The translations under genes and the position numbers were made by a program. Shown piece by piece: positions 57,704-64,000 of a stretch of 64,000 nt of DNA (position 1 is its first letter; the number at the start of each line of letters is the position of its first letter). A model generated the notes under the pieces. The model was given only the letters and a program-made list of their open reading frames with translations. It had not been told where the DNA came from and did not search any database. This DNA is from Caecitellus pseudoparvulus (lineage: Eukaryota > Bigyra: Bicosoecida), in contig CBFFRQ010000068.1 of assembly GCA_965644315.1 (NCBI GenBank), forward strand, positions 1,415,545 through 1,479,544, read 5' to 3'.

Positions 57704-58285
57704 ATGAAAAAATCTAAAAATGACCCAGAATATAACGAAGAATTAAGAAAACAGCTTAAACGTTATTATTTATCAAATAGTGATTTAGAATATTTATTCA
57801 ATGATGATACAAATATTATAAGTTATGATAAATTATATAATTATAGACATATTGACGAGATTTTCGATAAAAAGGGGCGTGTTATTTTATTGTATTTGAC
57901 CTCTGACCGTAATATAGGACATTGGGTAGGATTAATTAAAAAAAAAAATATTATAGAGCATTTCGACCCTTACGGACACGCACCAGATACAGCAACTGAA
58001 AATTTAAACGCCGACGAAGAAGTAGAAAGACAAACAGGACAAGACGAACCCAGATTATTAAGAATGATAGACCAGGCGGGATATGGTCTAGAATATAATA
58101 AATACCCATTTCAAAAAAAAGGAGAAGGTATAGGGACTTGTGGAAGACATACAGCGGCAAGATTACTTTTATATAAATTATCTTTAGAAGATTATAAAAA
58201 ACTCATGAAAACATTAAAAGATAAGAATTTGAAAGACTTCGACGACGTAGTAACCAAATTTACTCATGATTTATTAAAAAAATAA
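57704..58285 (+). CDS. Adenain/Ulp1-like maturation cysteine protease
   Basis: 193 residues, close to the usual size. The catalytic set of the Ulp1/adenain (C48/C5) fold is visible in order: His73 in NIGHWVGL, Asp88 in EHFDPYGHAPD, the oxyanion Gln137 in YPFQ, and the nucleophile Cys146 in GTCGRHTAARLLL. In polinton-like viruses and virophages this enzyme cleaves capsid precursors during virion maturation. It lies between the packaging ATPase and the penton gene, the common morphogenesis cluster order. No TCTA motif is evident directly upstream; a TATAATATAATATATTATA stretch precedes the ATG. Confidence 0.92.
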   Translation: MKKSKNDPEYNEELRKQLKRYYLSNSDLEYLFNDDTNIISYDKLYNYRHIDEIFDKKGRVILLYLTSDRNIGHWVGLIKKKNIIEHFDPYGHAPDTATENLNADEEVERQTGQDEPRLLRMIDQAGYGLEYNKYPFQKKGEGIGTCGRHTAARLLLYKLSLEDYKKLMKTLKDKNLKDFDDVVTKFTHDLLKK

Positions 58286-58303
58286 CTTTATTAAAATATT
58301 TTA

Positions 58304-58307
58304 TCTA
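58304..58307 (+). promoter_or_regulatory. TCTA motif before penton gene
   Basis: TCTA in TTTTATCTAATA, 13 nt before the ATG at 58321. Confidence 0.5.
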
Positions 58308-58320
58308 ATATATATTAATA

Positions 58321-59457
58321 ATGTTAAATTCTACAATGTATCAAGACGATAAAAATATTTATTATAATATTGATATTATCAACGGAAGAAGCACGAGCCA
58401 AGGTAAGATTAATGATCCTATTGCTAGTTTTTCCGAAACACGAGACGTGCCCTTAATTAATGATGCCAGTAAATATAAAATGTCTATTATTCGTTTTACA
58501 ATGAACGGTATTAATGACCTCCCTTTATTTATTCCAGTAATTGAAGAAGGACAAACAAACCCTAATAAAACCGTATATAAAATCACAGTTAAATATAATC
58601 ATATAGGCGGGAACGAATACGAATACACACAGCCCGTAATATGGGAAAGCAACGATTCAAGCTTATCAGCACCTTCAAATTTTGAAACACAAGGGCAAAA
58701 CGCATCTCAAGAATATTACTACTGCCACACATACGACCATTTTATAAAATTAGTAAATGAAGCCATCACATATTCAATAACTCAACTAAACGCATTAATA
58801 AAAGTTGATTATCCAGCATTTACAGATTTAATAAGCCCTTTTATAGTATATAATAACGCAAATAAAAAATTTGATATTTACTACCCCGCAGATAATGACG
58901 CCGGTTTCTCGTTTTATTTTAATTCAAATTTATATAATTTATTATCACATTATCCACATGAATACAACGATTTAGACGAAATTAAACAATATAGAATTAT
59001 TCCCCGTAATTATCAGGGTTTAAACTCTATCACATTAAACAGCGTAGATTATATTAAAATAGAACAAGAAGCGGTAAGCCTTGGCACATATTGGAGCCCT
59101 ATATCTTCTATTGTTTTTACTTCTTCATTATTACCTATTATAAGTGAAGGTGTAAGCCAGCCCGTGAAATTTGGTAATTCTAACAATGCTAATGCTGTTT
59201 CTTCAATTTCTAATTTTGAACCTATCATTACTGATATTAGCTTAACTCTAGACGATGCCTATGATTATAAAGATTATATATCATATATCCCGGGTGCTGA
59301 ATATCGCTTTGTATCTCTTACAAATTCTAAACAACCTATAAGAAATATTAACGTTAATATTTACTGGAAATATAGATTAACGGGGGAACTTGTGCCTCTT
59401 AAATTATCTAATTTATCAAATGTATCTATGAAATTTTTATTTCAACCTAAATATTAA
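58321..59457 (+). CDS. Minor capsid (penton) protein
   Basis: 378 residues, beta-rich, with no transmembrane segment. The order and spacing of segments (YKMSIIRFTMNG near residue 60, a YYxCHTYDHFIKLVNEA helix, FNSNLYNLLSHYP, then WSPISSIVFTSSLLPI and the C-terminal VNIYWKYRLTGELVPLKLSN) match the single-jelly-roll minor capsid proteins of polinton-like viruses and virophages, which form the five-fold vertices. Its place directly before the major capsid gene is the usual one. I rate the family assignment high but did not compare it with any database. Confidence 0.8.
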   Translation: MLNSTMYQDDKNIYYNIDIINGRSTSQGKINDPIASFSETRDVPLINDASKYKMSIIRFTMNGINDLPLFIPVIEEGQTNPNKTVYKITVKYNHIGGNEYEYTQPVIWESNDSSLSAPSNFETQGQNASQEYYYCHTYDHFIKLVNEAITYSITQLNALIKVDYPAFTDLISPFIVYNNANKKFDIYYPADNDAGFSFYFNSNLYNLLSHYPHEYNDLDEIKQYRIIPRNYQGLNSITLNSVDYIKIEQEAVSLGTYWSPISSIVFTSSLLPIISEGVSQPVKFGNSNNANAVSSISNFEPIITDISLTLDDAYDYKDYISYIPGAEYRFVSLTNSKQPIRNINVNIYWKYRLTGELVPLKLSNLSNVSMKFLFQPKY

Positions 59458-59579
59458 AAATATCTAGTTTAGTTTTTTTTTACAAAATGCGTGATTTTTT
59501 AAAAAAAAATATAAGGGTTTATTTTTAAAAATATTTTCTAAATTATATTATATGTCTCAGTATTGAAAAAATTAAAGTT

Positions 59580-60407
59580 ATGGACGCTAGAATCGTTCAA
59601 CCACAACCAAGATACGCCGTAAATGAAGGAGCAGTAAGTATCAGCAATACACCTTTTCAAGCTGCCACCGCTTCCAGTTCTTCAGTATCTTTTAATATTA
59701 CAGCACCAAGCCAAAATATGTTTATGGATAGAAATATGCCCGTAAGTGTTGAGATTATGGGTAAAATTACCGCTACTTTAACTAGAGATGCCGGAACAGG
59801 TGCTTTCCCCGCAGAATTACGAGGCGTTCCTGTTTTTACCCCCGGTGATTCAATAGCCCCTGCTGCTTATCCCTTTCAATCTTGTATGAGCACAACAACT
59901 GCCACAATTAATAATTCCACAGTTTCCGTGAATTCTCAAGATGTAATTTATGAAATTTTAAAAATGTCAGCTTCTAAAAGAAATCATAAAAGCAGAACCA
60001 CACCTTCTATGCTTGATAAATACGTCTCATATAATGACAGCCGCACACTTTCCAACAGTGTATTAAAAGGATATCAAGAAGCTTTAAATAATGATAACGT
60101 GCCAAATGGTGCTTTTCAAGGTTTTGAATGGGTTAAAGAAAACGGAGAACCCGCCGACCCTGAAGATTATTTATGGGCTTTACCTCAAACAGACCCTGGT
60201 CCCCCTCCAGTTCCTGCCCTTCCTGCTGATGCTGCTTCCTGGACCAAAACTGTATATTTTAAACTAACCGTCACCGAAAATTTAATTTTAAGTCCTTTTA
60301 TTTTTAATGAATCTCAAGAAGATAACGTGGGCTTATATGGTTTAAATAACATTAAATTAATGTTTAATGTTGGTGATGTTTCAAGAATGCTAAGAGGGGG
60401 ACAATAA
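59580..60407 (+). pseudogene. Major capsid protein, truncated after first jelly roll
   Basis: 275 residues where relatives have roughly 500-600. The N-terminal part is typical of double-jelly-roll capsid proteins (FNITAPSQNMFMDRNMPVSVEIMGKI at residues 38-63; a SMLDKYVSYNDSRTLSNS loop; LSPFIFNESQEDNVGLYGLNNIKLMFNVGD near the end, which closes the first jelly roll). Translation stops at TAA within the shared 11-bp junction sequence, where copy 2 begins. The second jelly roll is absent from copy 1; if copy 2 is a nested insertion, the rest should lie beyond the window. A TCTA motif (59537-59540) is 39 nt upstream of this ATG; a four-codon upstream ORF begins at 59552, 11 nt after the motif. Confidence 0.8.
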
Positions 60408-60425
60408 ATCCATAAATGAATTTAT
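60396..60425. other. Left junction of copy 2: putative attachment/recombination site
   Basis: The same GGGGGACAATA (60396-60406) precedes arms ATAAATCCAT and ATGAATTTAT around AA (60404-60425), matching in 9 of 10 positions. The spacer CATAAATG is unchanged while both arms differ from copy 1. The first 11 bp overlap the last codons of the truncated capsid gene. Confidence 0.5.
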
Positions 60426-60478
60426 GAGCGATATGTCTCAACTGCTGCCGCAGTTTGCGACTAAAAACAGATATATTT
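60423..60478. repeat. Conserved left-end block with hairpin, copy 2
   Basis: Exact repeat of the copy 1 block; the hairpin is at 60440-60455. Flanking sequence on both sides is less conserved. Confidence 0.6.
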
Positions 60479-61041
60479 TTATACTATATTTTTAGACTAT
60501 ATCTATAAATATTATTCTTAGATATATTTATATTATATCTATAACACTTATTAGACACTATCCCTATAAAAACAATCTCTTATAAACCCTTTAATATATT
60601 TTTTACTTACTTTTTACTACTATTTTATAAGTGTTATCTTAAGGGTTATCACTACAATAAATAGAAATAATATAAAAAATATAATAAATATATATATATA
60701 TATTTTTTCTGAGACTATTCTTAGCCCTTATCTGACAATCAGTCAAAACAAAATTGAAGCAATCAACCATCCATCCAAACACCCTATTTTAGAAACAATC
60801 AAAGGAGGCGAAATGACAAAATAAAAAGATACATTGTAAATCACTTATTCATATATCATTTAACACTAAATCCATTATAACCCTTAACACTTAATCACTA
60901 AATCACTTAATCACTAAATCAGACATAGCGTGGGGCGTGTGCGAATATATAATAAAAAACACTCTCTCACATTTTAAAATATAAAATATGAAAATCATAA
61001 AAATATATCTATGATAAAATATCTAAGAAAAATTTAAAAAT
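60479..61041. other. Non-coding leader of copy 2
   Basis: Matches the copy 1 leader with scattered changes. The micro-repeat has changed to CACTTAAT/CACTAAAT units (about 60,887-60,918) and the G-rich island to GCGTGGGGCGTGTGCG. No gene is seen. Confidence 0.5.
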
Positions 61042-61103
61042 AAAAAATATCTAAATAAAAAAATATGTTTAAAGAAAAAATATTTTATCTAGTATATTAT
61101 ATA
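61042..61103 (+). promoter_or_regulatory. Shared upstream module with TCTA motif (helicase, copy 2)
   Basis: Same module as in copy 1; TCTA at 61088-61091, 12 nt before the ATG. Confidence 0.7.
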
Positions 61104-62825
61104 ATGGATATTCAACAACCAAAATTCGCAATTGATAAACTTATTAAAATGTATGAAGAAGAAGCAATAGAAGACTTAATAAAAAAAGCACGTAATAAGA
61201 ATATAACAGATGATGATTTATTATTAAAATGTAAAGACTATATATCTAAAACCATTTTTAAATGTGAAGATGCCGAAAAATACATAGTTAATGATAAATT
61301 TATATCTGATAAAATTTTTAATAAAAAATTACAAGTGTTCCCTAAGCCTTTAAAGTATTGGTTCAAAAATTCATATATTGGATTTAAAAAAGCAGTTGTT
61401 AAATTTCATCACGAAGAATTAAAAGAAAACGAATTTAACTTATTACCACCTCTCAAATTTAAACCTGAACCATACGAACAAACATCAGACGATTTAAAAG
61501 AGAAAGTTGATTATTTATTAAAAAATTATTTCTTACGTGTCTTATCAAATGGAAACGAGGAGAATTATAATTATTTAATTAAATGGATAGCTAATATGGT
61601 TCAAGGTAATAAAAATACGTCTATGATAGTTTTAAAAGGTCCTGAAGGTTGCGGTAAATCTACATTAATTAGATTTATTGAAGATATGCTAGGGCTTAAG
61701 AATGTTATTAATTCATCATCTCAACCACTAATTGAAAAATTTAATATGGAACTAATGGCTAAAGTTTGCGTATACTTTGAAGAACTCACAGGAGGAACAA
61801 CAAGAGGACAAAAAGCAGCAGCAGCAGCAAGACTAAGAGATTATATCACGAATCCATATTTAAACTATGAAGAGAAAAATAAAAACCCATTAGAAAATAT
61901 TAAGAATGTTTCAAATTTTATTTCTCTATCAAATGAATATTACGCAATTAAAGACGACCAAGGCAGACGATATTTTATTTTAGATATTGACTCAAGCTTA
62001 TTAGGCAATAATGAATACTGGGATAATATTCATAATAATTATGTTCATAATGAAAAAATTTCAAAAGCATTATTTAATTTTTTTAGTAGTGTTGATATTT
62101 CAGATTTTCAACCACTTAAAATGCCTATAACTGATTCAAAAATTAAAGCTCATTTAAAATCTTTTGACCCTTATATATCATTCATAAGAGAAAAATATTT
62201 ATTTAAAAATAAAGGAATAGAAAAAATAAAATGTAGAGATTTATTTTTAAAATATGCCACCTATTATGAAAAGGTATATAAAGAAACTATAAACACTAAA
62301 TCACGTAAAACATCAGTTTTTTTCTATGATAGGTTAGAACATTGGGGGATAAAAAAATATTCTAAAAAATTAGACGGTTGTAATATTTATAAAATTTCAT
62401 TTGAGGAATTAAAGAAAATATCAGAAAATTATAAATGGAACTTTAAATCAGACTATGAAGACGAAGAAGACGAAGAAGACGAAGAAGAAGACGAAGAAGA
62501 AATAGATTTTCAAGAAGAAGAAACAGAAAATAACCACAAACCAGATTATAAATATCAAGCGTTAAAATATAAAAAAATGTATGTAGAACAAGCACAAGAA
62601 CTAAAAAAATTAAAGGAAGAATTAAGAGCGTTAAAATTAAATATTATTAAAAAAGAAGAGGATAAATACGAGGATGACAGCGAAGATGAAGACAGCGACG
62701 ATGAAGAAGAGATAATAACTTTATCAGATAAACACCAGAAATTAAATAAAAGTTTAAGTAGTATGACAGCGGATAAAATGTCTAAGAATTCAGAACCACA
62801 AGATTTATTTAAAATTTCAATATAA
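61104..62825 (+). CDS. SF3 helicase, copy 2
   Basis: 573 residues, clearly orthologous to the copy 1 helicase, with the same Walker A, Walker B, motif C and arginine finger unchanged. Differences are mostly conservative and silent, and small in-frame indels lie in the acidic C-terminal region. This pattern indicates that both copies evolved under selection for a working protein before or after integration. The same reasoning as in copy 1 puts the start at 61104 and not at the in-frame ATG 39 bases upstream. Confidence 0.88.
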   Translation: MDIQQPKFAIDKLIKMYEEEAIEDLIKKARNKNITDDDLLLKCKDYISKTIFKCEDAEKYIVNDKFISDKIFNKKLQVFPKPLKYWFKNSYIGFKKAVVKFHHEELKENEFNLLPPLKFKPEPYEQTSDDLKEKVDYLLKNYFLRVLSNGNEENYNYLIKWIANMVQGNKNTSMIVLKGPEGCGKSTLIRFIEDMLGLKNVINSSSQPLIEKFNMELMAKVCVYFEELTGGTTRGQKAAAAARLRDYITNPYLNYEEKNKNPLENIKNVSNFISLSNEYYAIKDDQGRRYFILDIDSSLLGNNEYWDNIHNNYVHNEKISKALFNFFSSVDISDFQPLKMPITDSKIKAHLKSFDPYISFIREKYLFKNKGIEKIKCRDLFLKYATYYEKVYKETINTKSRKTSVFFYDRLEHWGIKKYSKKLDGCNIYKISFEELKKISENYKWNFKSDYEDEEDEEDEEEDEEEIDFQEEETENNHKPDYKYQALKYKKMYVEQAQELKKLKEELRALKLNIIKKEEDKYEDDSEDEDSDDEEEIITLSDKHQKLNKSLSSMTADKMSKNSEPQDLFKISI

Positions 62826-62853
62826 GATTTTTAATATTTAAGAAAAATAATTT

Positions 62854-62857
62854 TCTA
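62854..62857 (+). promoter_or_regulatory. TCTA motif before zinc-finger gene, copy 2
   Basis: TCTA, 10 nt before the ATG at 62868, same spacing as in copy 1. Confidence 0.5.
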
Positions 62858-62867
62858 TATTCAATTA

Positions 62868-63116
62868 ATGAATATTGAAAATTCTTTAAAACCAGAATCA
62901 GGAGAAAAGAAAATAACACCATCAAAAGAACCAGAAAAAGTCAAAGAATATAATAAGAAATATTACGAAAAAAACAAAGACCGAATTTTAAAACAAATGA
63001 ACCGGGTTATAAGGTGTGATATTTGCGATAAAGACGTTAAATTTTATAATTACCCTAAACACTGCCGAGGATTAAAGCATAAACACTTAAAGATAATGAA
63101 AGCTTTTGAAAATTAA
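62868..63116 (+). CDS. Small C2H2-like zinc-finger protein, copy 2
   Basis: 82 residues, orthologue of the copy 1 protein with three inserted residues near the N terminus (SGE). The cysteines and histidines are all kept (RCDICDKDV...YPKHCRGLKHKH). Conservation of the metal ligands and of the TCTA spacing supports a functional gene. Confidence 0.78.
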   Translation: MNIENSLKPESGEKKITPSKEPEKVKEYNKKYYEKNKDRILKQMNRVIRCDICDKDVKFYNYPKHCRGLKHKHLKIMKAFEN

Positions 63117-63176
63117 AAAAATATCTAAATAAAATATGTTTAAAGAAAAAATATTTTATCTAGTATATTATATATA
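63114..63176 (+). promoter_or_regulatory. Shared upstream module with TCTA motif (repeat protein, copy 2)
   Basis: Near-identical to the module before the copy 1 repeat-protein gene; TCTA at 63159-63162, 14 nt before the ATG. Confidence 0.7.
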
Positions 63177-64000
63177 ATGGATTTTATGAATTTTTTTCAA
63201 GGTTCTTTATTTTCTAATTTAGAAAATAACAACGTATTTTATGATAGATATAATAATAAATATAATATTGTTTGTATAAAATATGATATGAAAGATATTA
63301 AAGAAGACCCACATAATGAGAAATGGAATTATGATTTCGTTTCTGGATTAAAAGATTTAGATTTAAGCTTCGTCAAAGAATACCCCGATAAAGACTGGTG
63401 TTATTTCTCATTATCAAAACTAATAAAAAATAAAAAAGATTTTGAATTCGTGAAAAAATGTCCGGATAAAGACTGGTATTATTTCTCATTATCAAAATTT
63501 ATAAAAAATAAAGAAGATTTTGAATTCGTCAAAGAATACCCGGATAAAAATTGGGATTTTAAATATTTTTCAAATTTGAATTTTATAAATAGTAATATCA
63601 TAAATTCTATTCATTCTGAGAAATGGAACAAAAACGAATTATTATTTAATGATAATTTTGATATAAGCTGGGTTAATGAATGTCAAAATATAAAATGGAA
63701 ATTTGGATTAATAACATTATCTAGAAATTTTAATATAGAATGGTTATATAAGTATCCACGTAAAAAATGGGATATATCATCAATTGAAAAAAAGGATTGT
63801 TTCTTTTATGATTTAATATCAATTTTTCCACATTTCAAATGGTCTTCTAAAATACTAAACGATTATAAACAAATTCAACAACATAAAGAAGAACATAAAA
63901 TAAATTATAAAGAGGTATTAAATGAATTCTTAGCGGTGATTTATCATCCAGATAATGCGGAACGTTTAGGATTATTTGATAATGTTTCAAAAGATGATTT
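63177..64000 (+). CDS. W/PDKDW-repeat protein, copy 2 (partial, runs off window)
   Basis: At least 274 residues, open to the window end. Same N terminus (MDFMNFFQGSL) and same repeat type, with units such as KDFEFVKKCPDKDWYYFSLSK. Unlike copy 1 it reads straight through the C-terminal region (KEEHKINYKEVLNEFL and onward), which shows that the copy 1 stop is a frameshift. Repeat units differ more between the copies than the flanking parts do, suggesting quick turnover of the repeat. Confidence 0.78.
   Translation, partial: MDFMNFFQGSLFSNLENNNVFYDRYNNKYNIVCIKYDMKDIKEDPHNEKWNYDFVSGLKDLDLSFVKEYPDKDWCYFSLSKLIKNKKDFEFVKKCPDKDWYYFSLSKFIKNKEDFEFVKEYPDKNWDFKYFSNLNFINSNIINSIHSEKWNKNELLFNDNFDISWVNECQNIKWKFGLITLSRNFNIEWLYKYPRKKWDISSIEKKDCFFYDLISIFPHFKWSSKILNDYKQIQQHKEEHKINYKEVLNEFLAVIYHPDNAERLGLFDNVSKDD

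Larger units (their letters stand above)
46789..60395 (+). mobile_element. Integrated polinton-like virus / virophage, copy 1 (right part missing or displaced)
   Basis: Base composition changes abruptly from GC-rich to very AT-rich at about 46,800. The 13.6 kb carries replication genes (SF3 helicase, protein-primed PolB), and the full morphogenesis set of this virus class: packaging ATPase, cysteine protease, penton and a double-jelly-roll capsid protein, all on the plus strand. The capsid gene is cut off after about 275 codons where the second copy begins. No tyrosine recombinase or retroviral-type integrase is present in this part, and no right terminus can be seen. Exact left terminus is uncertain within about 46,789-46,819. 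Confidence 0.9.
60396..64000 (+). mobile_element. Second, diverged copy of the same virus family (left part only)
   Basis: From about 60,396 the left-end sequence, non-coding leader, helicase, zinc-finger and repeat-protein genes appear again in the same order and orientation. Identity is high but not complete: substitutions and small in-frame indels occur throughout, so this is not an exact duplication. The copy runs off the window. Confidence 0.92.

Noticed and set aside
46789-64000. Bacterial contamination or an organelle genome as source of the AT-rich part
   Set aside because: The gene set is that of a polinton-like virus or virophage, there are no ribosome-binding sites, rRNA, tRNA or organelle genes, and the join to host DNA is within one contig.
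60396-64000. Copy 2 as an assembly duplicate of copy 1
   Set aside because: The two copies differ by many substitutions and several in-frame indels, and copy 2 has a distinct left junction and an intact version of the repeat-protein frame.

Overview
The window joins two very different kinds of DNA. Positions 1 to about 46,790 are GC-rich nuclear DNA of a microbial eukaryote. Genes are tightly packed, introns are short (about 65-110 bp in the conventional genes) and have GT-AG ends, and the proteins are typical eukaryotic ones: a p24 cargo receptor, a mitochondrial thiolase, a voltage-gated K+ channel, a tripeptidyl-peptidase and an EF-hand protein. From about 46,790 to the end the DNA becomes extremely AT-rich and intron-poor and carries a polinton-like virus / virophage gene set. 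I cannot name the host. A unicellular protist (stramenopile, haptophyte or cryptophyte grade) fits best. A TCTA promoter motif in the viral part recalls mavirus and its giant-virus partner CroV in Cafeteria, but that is suggestive only.

Host part, left to right: a secreted or ER-lumenal JmjC/cupin-8 protein (+); a membrane-anchored EF-hand protein (-); a sedolisin/TPP1-like protease (+); a DCTPP1-like dCTP pyrophosphatase with an added membrane tail (+); a CPA1 Na+/H+ exchanger that lacks the usual ND motif and has a one-base frameshift (+); a six-TM voltage-gated K+ channel with a cyclic-nucleotide-binding-homology domain (-); a p24/TMED protein (+); a HADHB-type 3-ketoacyl-CoA thiolase (-); and a giant coiled-coil gene (-) covering 17,005-46,612. 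The giant gene contains about 15 nearly identical copies of a 1.53-kb (509/510-residue) repeat. As assembled it is split into three huge ORFs. Removing one normal intron and two intron-like internal duplications joins them into a single frame of 9,743 residues. Exon boundaries were inferred by matching splice phases and family alignments from memory. Every multi-exon model given closes in frame, except the exchanger.

Viral part: copy 1 (about 46,789-60,395) encodes an SF3 helicase, a small zinc-finger protein, a W/PDKDW-repeat protein, protein-primed DNA polymerase B, a large LRAT-like plus nucleotidyltransferase protein, a small amphipathic putative virion protein, a coiled-coil protein, an FtsK/HerA-type packaging ATPase, an adenain/Ulp1-like protease, a minor capsid (penton) protein, and a major capsid protein that stops after its first jelly roll. 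Directly at that stop a second, diverged copy begins in the same orientation (about 60,396 to beyond 64,000), repeating the left end, helicase, zinc-finger and repeat-protein genes. The layout suggests a nested or tandem insertion: a second element inserted into the capsid gene of the first, at a site sharing 11 bp with the host flank of copy 1. Most viral genes have TCTA 10-17 nt before the start codon. No integrase is visible in the part shown.

The least familiar items are the junction sites with matched inverted arms around an invariant 8-bp spacer, the LRAT-like/nucleotidyltransferase fusion, and the giant repeat protein with possible introns born from internal duplications.
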